Source: Pseudomonadota bacterium
GTDB lineage: Bacteria > Pseudomonadota > Gammaproteobacteria > Burkholderiales > Methylophilaceae
Direction: 5' to 3'
DNA: 45,941 nt
Assembly (NCBI GenBank): GCA_029782295.1
Contig: JAKOVB010000086.1
Location: forward strand, 1 to 45,941
The stretch's first letter is position 1. Each line of letters starts with the position of its first letter. Position numbers and translations under genes: made by a program. This document shows, piece by piece, positions 1-9,252 of the stretch. The notes under the pieces are model-generated. The model ran no database searches. It was not told the DNA's origin and saw nothing but the letters and a program-made list of their open reading frames with translations.

Positions 1-201
1 CCAGATGTGGAACAGTTCATGCGGCAGGGTGGATGCGTTGGCGTTCTCGAACAGCTGCAGCAGGGCTTGGCCGTTCTCAAGGAACGTGACGGCCCCGCTG
101 GCGTCCTGATAGAGGCTGTACTTCTGACCTTTCTTGGCGACATCGTACAGCTTGCGGCCCTGATACGCCGTCCGGTCGGCACAGTGTGAGGTGCAGGTGA
201 C
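1..201. repeat. 201-bp terminal direct repeat, left copy
   Basis: Identical base for base to 45741-45941. Both copies lie inside the coding sequence of the giant virion protein, and joining them keeps the frame open. This fits an assembly overlap of a circular or circularly permuted molecule better than a physical T7-like terminal repeat. Confidence 0.95.
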
Positions 202-3200
202 GCAGGCATCCGCTGCGGCACTGGCCGAGCAGCACAGGGCGGATGGTGTCTTGCCCAACTGCCCAGCCAGGACGTTGAAAATCTTGTCGGCCTGCTTGGG
301 CGTGTAGTTCTCTTTGATGTACCGTTCGGTGTCGGTGTACAGTTGCCGCTGCTTGAGGTCGGATGTACCCTTTTTGCCTTGGGCTAAAATCATCCACTCG
401 CCGCCGACCTTAACGATGCCGATGCGGCTCTTGTAGTTGCCCACCTCGCCTTCGGTGAGGACGCGGCCCTCGACCTCACTGTAAAGGCCCGGCGGGATCG
501 TGGCGTGCATCCACGTCTGCAGAATCTCAGGGTTGTGCAGCGCGTATTCGGCGATCTCTTTCTTGGTGCCAACAACCGCACGCGGCTGTATCTTCACAGT
601 CGGGTACTTCTTGGCGAACTCCTGCATCTGCTGCGAGGAGAACCCGTACTTGCGGTACAGTCTGCCGTTGATAAACTTTGCGTCGCGTCCGGCGGCCTTC
701 AGCTTCTCTGCCAGCTGTTCGTCGGTTGTCCCCATCAGCCGCTCAAGGTTGACCATTGACCCGGGGATGTCGTCGAGGTCGACGGGCACCCAGTACGGGT
801 CGACGGTGGTCTGGACGACAATATCCTTGGCTGTCTTTCTGACGAGTGGATCATCCGACTTCTGCAGTTCTGCGACGATCTGCAGTGTGGCCTCCTGCTT
901 CGTGATGACCTTGAGCTTCAGCCCCCGCATGGCGGCATGACGGAAGATGTCGCGAACCTGATTCATCTGGTCCATGCTCAGGTCGCCCGTGCCGTTGACC
1001 CGCAGCCCGCCTATGGCGTTGAGCTTGTTGATGGAATCTTGGCTCAGTTGGAGAATTTCTCCGGTGTACAGGGCGGAGCGGTAGAAGTTGACGACAGAGG
1101 TGGTGCGGCCCATGCCCGTGACGTAGCAGCCGTCGAGGTAACAGCCGCTTGCGCCAATGTGGAACATCGGGCAGATCGTGCTGAGATTGATCGCCGCCAG
1201 TGTCTTGTCGGCATCGCGCAGGGGCGGCGACACGGTGAACTCGCGGGCCTTGACCCGCTGAGCTGTCTTGCCGAATAGTTTCTGGGCTTGCTGCGATCCT
1301 GCCTGTGCGTCCTTGTACGCAGCCTCAACAGCCTTGACGATCTGCGACCGGAAGTGCTCGATTGCCTCGGGGTCGAATTTGTCGACGAAGGTCTGGGCAA
1401 AGCTGCGAATGAACGTTTGGAAGGTCTGGTACTCGTTCTGCCCGATTTTGCTGCCAGGGCTCTTGATCTCCGTTCGCTGCTCGATGGGGTAGGTGTGGCT
1501 GCGGAGCAGCTGGTCGTTGTCGCCCAGCACCTTGAAGCCGGTTGCTTCTTCGGCTGCACGTATCTTTGCCACCGCCTCGGGGTTGGCGCGCAGGGCCTCA
1601 TTGATGGCGGTGATGTTGTAGAACCTGTGGCCTTCCTTGAGCCGCTTGATCGGCCCGGCGTCCTTGTCGGTCGACCGGCCTGCGTTCATGTACCGGTCGA
1701 TTTCCGTCCACACCTGAAGAGCGTCCCACACCTTCTGTGCTTCTTCGGTGATGTAGCCCGCCTTCTTGGCGTAGTCGTACACGGTTTTTGTAAGCTGCTG
1801 CAGGGTCTCAGTTCCGCGCACGTCCTGTGCCTCGCTTGTGACCCCTGCGATGTTCTCGCTGATCCATGCGTCGGCGGTCTTGCCTACAGCTTTTGCGTGG
1901 CCTTCGATAAGGGCGGCCGTGGCCTCAATGTGCTCTTTGGTGATGCCCTTGATGTTTAGCTTGCTGATGGCGGCCTTGAAGTCGTCGATGGTCTTGATCT
2001 TGCCGATTTCCTTGGCACGCTCTGTTGAAATGTTCTCGCCGTACTCAGCCCCCAGTTCAGCGATTCTGTCGCCGAGGGCCTTGATCTGACCAAAACCTTC
2101 CTCTGATGGGTTTTCGACGAAGTTCTTGACGGCGGCCTCATAATCGGGGAGGAGCTGCTTGATCTCATCCAATTCCGGCATCGCCGCCTTGTTGGCCTCG
2201 ATCTCGTCAGCAATGGTTTTGTAGTGTTGAACGATCTGGTCAAGGTCAGACAACATCGCCTTTTTCTGTCGTGCTTTATCGCCTGCGCCCACAACCATAT
2301 TGTCAGCATTGTTGCGGATTGCGGTCAGCTTGGCGGTAAAGCCCTTCATGTAGACCCGCTCCACCACTGCCAACAGTTCGGCCTTCTGGCCGTCTGAAAG
2401 ATCGGGGTCGTCTTTGATCGCCGTTACTGCCTTATCAACGGCCTGCTGAATCTGGCCAGCGGTAACATCCTTGCGGGATGTCTCCTCCTGAAGCATCTTA
2501 ACCGCTTTGCCACCAGTCGAAAACATCGTGCCCATTATCGTGCCGATGGCAAATTCTCGGCCGCTCTCTTCCAGACTAAATGGCTTAGGTTTCTTAGCCT
2601 CAAAGTCGGGATCACGCGCCTTCATTTCTTCAATAGCCTTGCCGATCAGATAGCGCTCAAGGCCGCCCTGCGACATTTCTTCAACGCCCTCAAAGACGTT
2701 CCCGCCAATGGCGAGCAATACCCGGCCAAGCAGTTTCTTTTTGATGGGCTTAGCCACGCCCTTGAGAGCCTTCAAGTTCCACAACTGCTGCACGTATTCG
2801 ATTGCACCGGCGGCCGGGCCGTAGAGGGACGCGTATTTCTCAGCAATATCCTTGTCTATGCCATGCCACTCTGCAGACTGCAGGAACGATCCGGCCTCCA
2901 AAAGCACCATCGGGGTTGCGCCCCCGATATGTTCGACGAGCTTTCGCGTGACAGCGGCGACAACGGGGGATACAGCAATATCGCTGGGATCGGGCCCGGC
3001 TGTCACCATTGCCACACCCGCACCACCCCCGATACCCGCGATTGAGCCGGCTGCCTTGCCAACCATCCTGCCGAGCACCGTCGCAATTGTGATTGGTATC
3101 TGGTCTCCGAGCTGCGCAGCCCATGTGTTCGCAACATTGGGCACAAGATCGGGGTCGACTTTGTACCACGGATCATCGGATCGGGCAGGCCAGAGATGGC

Positions 3201-3519
3201 CCTGCAGAGCAAGTTCGGCGCGCTTGCGTTTTTCCGGGTCCTTGAGCGTGGAGAGCCGGGCCGCCACACGCCCCAGGGTTTTGTCAAAGCCTGTAGCTTC
3301 GTCCGGTGTGTAGGCCGTCACGCCCCGCAGCATTAAAGCAGGCTTTTCGGCCGCGCTTTGAGTTAACGCATTCCAGAATGTTGAAAGAGGCGCAAGCTTC
3401 TGCGGTTCGTCAATGTCAAACTCAGCCGCAGCTTGTGCTAAAGAATCGGGCTGAAAGCCGAGATCGGCGAAGTCGTCATTGTCAGGGACGAAACCCAGAT
3501 CCCCCCAATCGTTTGCCAT
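1..3519 (-). CDS. Giant polyvalent virion/ejection protein, residues 1-1173 (continues at 45740)
   Basis: This is the N-terminal half of a 2175-residue protein whose C-terminal half is at 42732-45740. The ATG at 3519 overlaps the stop of the upstream gene (TGATG). Residues about 130-170 are Gly/Ala-rich and hydrophobic. Residues 370-620 look helical and charged. A cysteine cluster C783-x9-C793-x4-C798-Y is followed by a GGLRVNGTGD segment and an LKVITKQ strand, which resembles radical-SAM-like/GP88-type proteins. A second cluster (C1096, C1097, C1106, C1109, C1113) precedes the zincin motif LPHELFHIW, with HExxH at 1167-1171. Known family: large phage 'polyvalent' proteins are packaged in the virion and enter the cell with the DNA. 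That role here is inferred from architecture and its place at the end of the tail operon. The catalytic activities are unproven. Confidence 0.85.
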   Translation of the reverse strand, partial: MANDWGDLGFVPDNDDFADLGFQPDSLAQAAAEFDIDEPQKLAPLSTFWNALTQSAAEKPALMLRGVTAYTPDEATGFDKTLGRVAARLSTLKDPEKRKRAELALQGHLWPARSDDPWYKVDPDLVPNVANTWAAQLGDQIPITIATVLGRMVGKAAGSIAGIGGGAGVAMVTAGPDPSDIAVSPVVAAVTRKLVEHIGGATPMVLLEAGSFLQSAEWHGIDKDIAEKYASLYGPAAGAIEYVQQLWNLKALKGVAKPIKKKLLGRVLLAIGGNVFEGVEEMSQGGLERYLIGKAIEEMKARDPDFEAKKPKPFSLEESGREFAIGTIMGTMFSTGGKAVKMLQEETSRKDVTAGQIQQAVDKAVTAIKDDPDLSDGQKAELLAVVERVYMKGFTAKLTAIRNNADNMVVGAGDKARQKKAMLSDLDQIVQHYKTIADEIEANKAAMPELDEIKQLLPDYEAAVKNFVENPSEEGFGQIKALGDRIAELGAEYGENISTERAKEIGKIKTIDDFKAAISKLNIKGITKEHIEATAALIEGHAKAVGKTADAWISENIAGVTSEAQDVRGTETLQQLTKTVYDYAKKAGYITEEAQKVWDALQVWTEIDRYMNAGRSTDKDAGPIKRLKEGHRFYNITAINEALRANPEAVAKIRAAEEATGFKVLGDNDQLLRSHTYPIEQRTEIKSPGSKIGQNEYQTFQTFIRSFAQTFVDKFDPEAIEHFRSQIVKAVEAAYKDAQAGSQQAQKLFGKTAQRVKAREFTVSPPLRDADKTLAAINLSTICPMFHIGASGCYLDGCYVTGMGRTTSVVNFYRSALYTGEILQLSQDSINKLNAIGGLRVNGTGDLSMDQMNQVRDIFRHAAMRGLKLKVITKQEATLQIVAELQKSDDPLVRKTAKDIVVQTTVDPYWVPVDLDDIPGSMVNLERLMGTTDEQLAEKLKAAGRDAKFINGRLYRKYGFSSQQMQEFAKKYPTVKIQPRAVVGTKKEIAEYALHNPEILQTWMHATIPPGLYSEVEGRVLTEGEVGNYKSRIGIVKVGGEWMILAQGKKGTSDLKQRQLYTDTERYIKENYTPKQADKIFNVLAGQLGKTPSALCCSASAAADACVTCTSHCADRTAYQGRKLYDVAKKGQKYSLYQDASGAVTFLENGQALLQLFENANASTLPHELFHIW

Positions 3520-4565
3520 CATTCGATCTCCCGAACCTTAAACCCCTTTTTCAAAGCTGCTTGGAGTTTGGAGCGCGGAATCTTGCCTGTCTCGCCGTTT
3601 GGTGCTACGACATCAACCATGCCGTTTTCGTCAGTTGGCACCCGTTTGGGTTTCAATTCTGATGCGACGCTCTGTTGCAGAGGATTGGCCCGATCCGCCG
3701 GGAACATAGGCGTTGAACTTACGGGGTCGCCCACGTAAGCACGCGACAGCCTGCCCGTCGCTCTGAGTTTCCGAATGTCAGGATCGTCCGGGTCCCATGC
3801 CGTAAATTCCCTTGTGGCCGTACCCGGAATTTCTTTGCCTTTTTTGTCAACCATCGGGTACTGCTGGTCTGCCATCCACTTATCCCATGTTAGGTCTAAC
3901 TGCCGCTTTTGTGTGGGGCTGAAAGTGTCATAGCCAATGCTTTCGCGCCAGCGCTTGTAATCTTCTATAAGTTGCGCCTTGGTTTTCCGGCGCACGCGGC
4001 TATGCTGCCAGCGCTTGTAGGCACCGAGCGGGGTAAGCGGGGGTACAAACAACAGCTTCTCTTTCCACGGCATCGGTTCGCCGACGCGTTCTGTTTTACC
4101 CTCCTGTGAAATGGTGTCGCCCACGGATGCGTAATATTTATCGAGTTTTTCGGGCGAAAATGCTTCTTCCTCGGCAGGCCGCGGGAAGACGATATTGCGT
4201 ATGTTCTCAGGCAAAGCGTAATACCAAACAGCCTGCGCGACCTGGTCTCGCGGAATCAACTCCATGTCAGCCATCTGTTGAAGCTGTCGAATGACTGTCA
4301 CCTGTTGGCCGACGCGCGCTGCCGCCGTGTTTATTTCATCGGTAGCTTTAGCAATCAGCTTGGTATAGGTGCCGGCGTCCATCTGACCCCTGCGAACCTG
4401 CTCTTGCCACGCACGCTCTTGCTCTTTATATGGCCTGAGAAATTCATTCCATTGGTTTTGCAGGAACAGCAAAGGTGTCTCAGGCGGCATCGTCTCCTGT
4501 ACCAGAGGCTGCGTATTCACGAATGACGTAGCCGGAACCCGGCCTAAATTGATTACGTCTGGCAT
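3519..4565 (-). CDS. Putative internal virion protein, 348 aa
   Basis: I do not recognise a named family. The protein is soluble-looking and rich in Trp, Lys and Arg, with long helical stretches (residues about 35-105, with alternating charged and Gln residues) and a basic C-terminus ending in a short KIPRSKLQAALKKGFKV segment. It lies between the tail fibre and the giant polyvalent protein, overlapping the latter's start by one base. In podoviruses the genes just before a giant ejection protein often encode other internal or ejected proteins, so that role is inferred. Start ATG at 4565; a nine-base gap separates it from the fibre gene. No signal peptide or membrane segment is seen. Confidence 0.6.
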   Translation of the reverse strand: MPDVINLGRVPATSFVNTQPLVQETMPPETPLLFLQNQWNEFLRPYKEQERAWQEQVRRGQMDAGTYTKLIAKATDEINTAAARVGQQVTVIRQLQQMADMELIPRDQVAQAVWYYALPENIRNIVFPRPAEEEAFSPEKLDKYYASVGDTISQEGKTERVGEPMPWKEKLLFVPPLTPLGAYKRWQHSRVRRKTKAQLIEDYKRWRESIGYDTFSPTQKRQLDLTWDKWMADQQYPMVDKKGKEIPGTATREFTAWDPDDPDIRKLRATGRLSRAYVGDPVSSTPMFPADRANPLQQSVASELKPKRVPTDENGMVDVVAPNGETGKIPRSKLQAALKKGFKVREIE

Positions 4566-4574
4566 AAATCCCCC

Positions 4575-6311
4575 TTATCCTGCACTGATGGCAACAGTCC
4601 CGCCATTGTTCCACAGTCGGCCGGCGACATGAGGATCGGTAGTGGGCAAGTTGCCAAGCGTCACTGCACTGCCGGTCACTTCAAAATCGCCGTTTATCCG
4701 CACGAAATCATTGTTGAATTCCCCATAAATGAGCGGGGAGGCTGAGCTACTGTTTTCGATGTAAAGTTTGTTGCTGCCGGTTTCGTTGTAGCCAGCCATA
4801 AAACCTATGAATACATTACTGCCGCCCGTGGTGTTTTCGCCCGCGGCATAGCCAAGAAAAACGTTGTGGTTGGCGGCGAGTTTTCGGCCGGCCCTTGCGC
4901 CGTACACCACATTGCGGTGTGCGGTTCCCGAAGCCTGAAAGGCTGCTTCAAAACCGATTATCACGTTGGCGTCGCCGTTCCAGTTCTTCGGCCCCCAGCC
5001 CGCAGATGCGCCCATGAATATGTTGAAACTGCCATTGACAAGGTTGCCAGCCGCACCGCGCCCAAACGCAAGGTTGTTGCTGCCCAAAGTGGCGTACAGC
5101 GTATTGTTTCCAAACGCAAAATTGTCCGTCCCAGTTACGCTGTTGTGAAGGGCAAGCAACCCCACAGCAAAATTACGGGTTCCGCCGTCCAGATTCATAA
5201 GTGCCCCGACACCTATGGCGAAGTTTTCATTGCCCGTTGTATTGCTAAACAACGCGCGAGGGCCGAGGGCAAAATTGTTATAGCCGGTGGTGTTGCTATA
5301 GCCCGCCCGATCCCCGATGAAGACATTTTGGGTCGCACCGCCGGCGGCATTGTTCGAATAACCCGCCTGATTGCCAATGAACAGATTCGTTGAATGATCG
5401 GACGTGACCCGGAATAATTCGTCACCGGCGCTGTCCACAACCTTTATGGCTGGATTGGACGCTGTTTGCGAAGCGTTGATTTTGACAACGAGCTGTGCTG
5501 TGTCGGCCGCCCCGCCTACCGTTACCGCCCCCGTCGTCAATAATGCGTTCGTTGCGTTTGTCCAGTCAATGTGCTCGTTCGCAACAAAATTGGTTAATTG
5601 GTCGTGATCGATGTCCGTAGTGAGGTTATGTGTATTAGTAAGTTGGTCATGGTCAATGTCTGTCGTGAGATTGTGCGTGTTTGCAATTGTACCATGATCT
5701 ATGTCTGTCGTTAAATTATGGGTATTAGTTATCGTGTCATGGTCAATGTCTGTTGTAAGATCGTGCGTATTCGTAAGCTGGTCATGGTCAATGTCTGTCG
5801 TGAGATTGTGCGTGTTTGCAATTGTACCATGATCTATGTCTGTCGTTAGGTTGTGAGTGTTAGTTATCTCGTTGTGATCTATATCAGTCGTGAGATCGTG
5901 CGTATTCGTAAGCTGGTCATGGTCGATGTCAGTGGTCAAGTTATGGGTGTTGGCTATTGCATTGTGATCTATGTCTGTCGTTAGGTTGTGAGTGTTCAAT
6001 AACGCATTGTGATCGATATCGCCGGGATCAACCGTGCCGCCGATGTCGCCCAGCGATAATGTCACCGTCCCATCGCCATTGTCGGTGACGATAATTTCAT
6101 CTTGCGTTCCGGCAATGAAGGCTGAAAGATCGGCAGAAGCCAGCGTTCCACCCGGCGTCGTGCCAACCAATCGGGAGGGCAATAAGCCGGTGATGGAGGC
6201 TGCCGAAAACACAGGTTTAGCGTTGGTATTTAGCTTCGCATCAAGCTGTCGAATTGCCTGCGCTACCGAGTTCCAGTCGCCAGGCACGATCTGTGAAATG
6301 AGTCGGGCCAT
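4575..6311 (-). CDS. Tail fibre with 15-residue repeats and YadA-head-like beta-roll, 578 aa
   Basis: Residues 1-95 form the likely virion attachment part, opening with MARLISQIVPGDWNSV. Residues about 97-240 contain nine full 15-residue repeats of the type LTTDIDHxxIxNTHN plus a partial one, probably a trimeric fibrous stalk. Residues about 308-545 carry repeats of the form NVFIGxxAGxxNTTG, the pattern of YadA-like/trimeric adhesin head repeats, which fold as a left-handed beta-roll. A short C-terminal domain follows (FNNDFVRINGDFEVTGS). Known for such repeats: trimeric fibres that contact the cell surface. The receptor is unknown. No obvious intramolecular chaperone or peptidase domain is seen at the C-terminus. 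The start ATG overlaps the stop of the 232-aa gene. Best candidate for the host-recognition fibre of this phage. Confidence 0.85.
   Translation of the reverse strand: MARLISQIVPGDWNSVAQAIRQLDAKLNTNAKPVFSAASITGLLPSRLVGTTPGGTLASADLSAFIAGTQDEIIVTDNGDGTVTLSLGDIGGTVDPGDIDHNALLNTHNLTTDIDHNAIANTHNLTTDIDHDQLTNTHDLTTDIDHNEITNTHNLTTDIDHGTIANTHNLTTDIDHDQLTNTHDLTTDIDHDTITNTHNLTTDIDHGTIANTHNLTTDIDHDQLTNTHNLTTDIDHDQLTNFVANEHIDWTNATNALLTTGAVTVGGAADTAQLVVKINASQTASNPAIKVVDSAGDELFRVTSDHSTNLFIGNQAGYSNNAAGGATQNVFIGDRAGYSNTTGYNNFALGPRALFSNTTGNENFAIGVGALMNLDGGTRNFAVGLLALHNSVTGTDNFAFGNNTLYATLGSNNLAFGRGAAGNLVNGSFNIFMGASAGWGPKNWNGDANVIIGFEAAFQASGTAHRNVVYGARAGRKLAANHNVFLGYAAGENTTGGSNVFIGFMAGYNETGSNKLYIENSSSASPLIYGEFNNDFVRINGDFEVTGSAVTLGNLPTTDPHVAGRLWNNGGTVAISAG
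5590..6025 (-). repeat. 45-bp tandem repeats inside the tail-fibre gene
   Basis: About nine imperfect copies with a 45-bp period encode the LTTDIDH stalk repeats. Several copies are almost identical (for example those around 5640-5700 and 5775-5830), so unequal recombination could change the stalk length in multiples of 15 residues. Confidence 0.9.
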
Positions 6312-7009
6312 TACCAGTACCTAAAATATTCATCCGCGAGAGTCTTCATTATGCGCTGTGATGAATCCGGGCGGCCCAAAATCGCATCGGTCCCGCCGGA
6401 TGCGCCAATGATGGACCACGGGGAAAGCAGATCGTACGAAGCTGTGGAAGGACTCGATGTCGCAAAAGGATTCGGTGTTGGTGTAACGGGCAGTGCAGAC
6501 TGACCGATCCTAACAGCGTCTACTGGGGCCGCCATCGGGGCGGGCGCCAGCAGCGGCTGCTGAGTCGTCTGTTCTCTCCTGCTCGCAACCGTGGGCGACT
6601 GAAATTGCGCATCGAGGCCGATGCCGCTTGCGGGCGAGAACCCCATCATTGCCTGTGCTTCACTGCCGAGTAACCCCGCCAGCGCCGCGGTTCGCTCAGA
6701 CGCGGCCCGCTCCCGCATCGGGGCGGCAACTTCTTCTTCGTACGCTTTGCTGAGATTCCCCATCAGTGACGTGCCGGCGAGACCCGCCGACGCCAGGCCC
6801 TGCATACCGCCGGCAACCGCCCTATCCCGACCGCGTTCAATGTTCGCTTCCACGCCCCTCATGTAGTCGCCTTCGGGGCCGTACAGCGCTCTGGCGGCGG
6901 CGTAGAGTCGACGAATCTGCGCCAATTGCTGCTGCTGTCTTAGCCATGCAAGGCCACCAGCTGTGTACCGCTGTCCATTAACAATATAGATGGGACCACC
7001 ATATGCCAT
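6311..7009 (-). CDS. Putative internal virion protein, 232 aa
   Basis: Ala/Gly/Ser-rich protein. Residues 20-120 look helical, including a Gln-rich run (WLRQQQQLAQIRRL) and small-residue stretches (GLASAGLAGTSLMG). A Pro/Ala-rich, probably flexible region follows (residues 145-185), then a short C-terminus rich in aromatic residues. This composition resembles small phage ejection or internal core proteins. No family is recognised. It sits between the tail-body protein and the fibre gene, with one-base or short overlaps on both sides, so the genes are probably translationally coupled. Function is inferred from position only. Confidence 0.6.
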   Translation of the reverse strand: MAYGGPIYIVNGQRYTAGGLAWLRQQQQLAQIRRLYAAARALYGPEGDYMRGVEANIERGRDRAVAGGMQGLASAGLAGTSLMGNLSKAYEEEVAAPMRERAASERTAALAGLLGSEAQAMMGFSPASGIGLDAQFQSPTVASRREQTTQQPLLAPAPMAAPVDAVRIGQSALPVTPTPNPFATSSPSTASYDLLSPWSIIGASGGTDAILGRPDSSQRIMKTLADEYFRYW

Positions 7010-9252
7010 TATTTAACCCTCCCCGATGCCTTGAGGTTTACACTCATGTCTTCAAACGCCCACGTCTCGTCCAAAGCCGTATTTTGCAGGCGTATTCCCA
7101 AGAACTCTCCCCTTGCTGTTTGCCGCCGCGTAGACCCGCGACGCGCACCCGGCCCCTTGAAAACTCCAGCGAACACGGGGTTGTCATTCGCGCTCATTTG
7201 TTCAAGGACGTTCTCAGCAGTGCGCGACGTGAACACCTTAAAGGTAATGTCGCCGGAATCGGCCTGAGAACCGCCGTCCAACCCGCCGGCACACGTGATG
7301 TCCAAGCCGTTCAGCATCCCCTCATGCCTCGCCGATCCGCTCATGTGAATCGGGCCGACACAGACATAGCTTTCGATTGCATGATTAGCGCCACCGGTAC
7401 TGTCGTTCTTTGCTGCGTCATCGAAAGTGCGGATGTAGCCATCCATGCCACCCACCAACAGACCTCGCAGCGACGGCGTGTTGGAGTCGTAGTATAGCAG
7501 CGAATAAGCACTATATTCTTTCGGGTACACCTCCGGGTAAAAACCGCCGACTCCGTGATCGTCAAGAACCGCCAGGTCGTACCAGTAGTTTGAATTTGAC
7601 CCATCGTCCAGTTTGGTGATCGTGACAAGGATGCCGTGACGGTCTCGGTCGTACGCCATGAGAATCCTATGTGTCATTGGACTGGCCGCCTCATCCTTGA
7701 CAAGCTGCGGTAATTTTATTCGTGAGATGCACACCGGCGTGCCGGGGACGGCCGTGCGGTACAGGCCGCCATTCCCCCACCAGTAGAAGTGATTTGTGTC
7801 GTCCCAGCAAAATGCACCCGACCCGAAAATTCCAGTGGTCAAGCTAAGTTCACGAATCGCACCGCCGGCGGCCGGATCGCCGAACAGGACCCACATGGTG
7901 CTTGCACAGCCGAGAATCAGGTATTCATCCTTGTAGGGGACCAGCGCTCTGATGATGTCGCCGAGCTTCCCTATGTCACCTTGCCCGCCCTTGACCGGCG
8001 AACCGGGATCGTTTGACATGTACTGATAATCAAACGCATCACCCTGTCGCGACATGTAAAACTGTGTTGGTTCCGCCGGATTGCCGGCCAGCACTATGCG
8101 GCCGTTGTACAGACAGCCGAGGTATGCTTTCGGCGGCAGTTCGCCTTTTGCCGCTGTGTAGTCGTACCAGTGGGGCGGATTTGTTACGGCTGTTGGTGTG
8201 AAACTTGAGCCTTCCCCCGACCCGCTCACTGAATGCGACGTGTCAAATGCTTCAGCCTCGCCCGCGTAGTATGCATAACCATATGTCTCCGTCTTGTCGG
8301 GATTGGTGTAATCCACGACCATGTAAGCATAATTGTCGTTTCCTTGATTTTGTGTCAGCAAATCGCCTTTGGCGTGCGGCTTACTCAATGCGCTGTGGGA
8401 CAGCTTTATCGTACCGAAATCGGCTATCTTCAGTTTTTCTCCATTGATAATGAAAGCACGTTGCCACGCTTCAAACATCGCAAGCTGATCGGTGGTATCT
8501 ATGTCTCCGCTCGCAGCCGTAAGTTCGACCATTTTACCTGCGGCCATTTCCCCCCTCGAATCTTCTGTTGTAAATGTCCATATAGGGGAATCGTAATCAA
8601 CGCCGTCTATGGTTTTGCGCACAAACCAGCTATAAGTCGTATTGTAATTCAGCGTGTAGCCAAGCCGCATGAAGTAACCAACAATGCTGTAGCGAGATCG
8701 GTCAGTCTGTTCCATCCATCCGACGGCCGGATCATGAAACCAGACCGTGTACAGTGAAATGTCCTCTGCGTCTTCATCATCCCATTCGAGTTGTAACAAC
8801 CAATCGGTGTTGAGGTATATGCCGGTTTCACCGTCGGAAGGGGAAGATAAAGTAGGAGTGGACGGCGGCGGCGGTGGCCCATCGCCTGTTGTGAATGATA
8901 TAGTTGGAGTGGTAAAGGTTTCAGTTCTTGAGCCGAGCCCACCAAGTAGGGAAAAAGTAATGTCCAATGTAAAACCAAATGTGTACTTAGTGTTCCCATA
9001 GAGCGATCCAGTAATATCGTGCTGTACGTAGCCGTTACCAGCATGATATGAAACCCCCTCTATTGAAGGGGTCGCATTCACTACTATATTTCGCCAATTT
9101 TTTATACCTACATTTACCCAATCCGAACCATTCCATAACTGTACCCGCGGATGTTGATTAACATAGGGAATGGTGACACTAACTCCGGTAGCTCCGTCAG
9201 CGGGAAAATTATAGTCGTCAAGAACGCATCTGGCTTCGTTATATTCTGGCAT
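7009..9252 (-). CDS. Tail-body protein with N-terminal Ig/FN3-like domains, 747 aa
   Basis: Residues about 1-125 form an Ig-like domain and 130-235 a fibronectin-III-like domain (GETGIYLNTDWLLQLEW ... TTYSWFVRK ... SPIWTFTT). Residues about 240-747 are a beta-rich body (KMVELTAASGDI, YLGCLYNGRIVLAGNP, YDRDRHGILVTI, GFYPEVYP) typical of podovirus tail-tube or tail-hub proteins, probably a beta-propeller. The FN3 domain is clearly related to the C-terminal halves of the two upstream genes (9352-11219). The start ATG follows TAA (TAAATG) and a copied piece of the 78-aa gene's 3' end. The body assignment is by pattern memory; the exact tail position (nozzle or hub) is not certain. Confidence 0.75.
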   Translation of the reverse strand: MPEYNEARCVLDDYNFPADGATGVSVTIPYVNQHPRVQLWNGSDWVNVGIKNWRNIVVNATPSIEGVSYHAGNGYVQHDITGSLYGNTKYTFGFTLDITFSLLGGLGSRTETFTTPTISFTTGDGPPPPPSTPTLSSPSDGETGIYLNTDWLLQLEWDDEDAEDISLYTVWFHDPAVGWMEQTDRSRYSIVGYFMRLGYTLNYNTTYSWFVRKTIDGVDYDSPIWTFTTEDSRGEMAAGKMVELTAASGDIDTTDQLAMFEAWQRAFIINGEKLKIADFGTIKLSHSALSKPHAKGDLLTQNQGNDNYAYMVVDYTNPDKTETYGYAYYAGEAEAFDTSHSVSGSGEGSSFTPTAVTNPPHWYDYTAAKGELPPKAYLGCLYNGRIVLAGNPAEPTQFYMSRQGDAFDYQYMSNDPGSPVKGGQGDIGKLGDIIRALVPYKDEYLILGCASTMWVLFGDPAAGGAIRELSLTTGIFGSGAFCWDDTNHFYWWGNGGLYRTAVPGTPVCISRIKLPQLVKDEAASPMTHRILMAYDRDRHGILVTITKLDDGSNSNYWYDLAVLDDHGVGGFYPEVYPKEYSAYSLLYYDSNTPSLRGLLVGGMDGYIRTFDDAAKNDSTGGANHAIESYVCVGPIHMSGSARHEGMLNGLDITCAGGLDGGSQADSGDITFKVFTSRTAENVLEQMSANDNPVFAGVFKGPGARRGSTRRQTARGEFLGIRLQNTALDETWAFEDMSVNLKASGRVK

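Noticed and set aside
5590-6025. CRISPR-like array
   Set aside because: The 45-bp repeats are contiguous without spacers and encode an in-frame protein repeat of the tail fibre.
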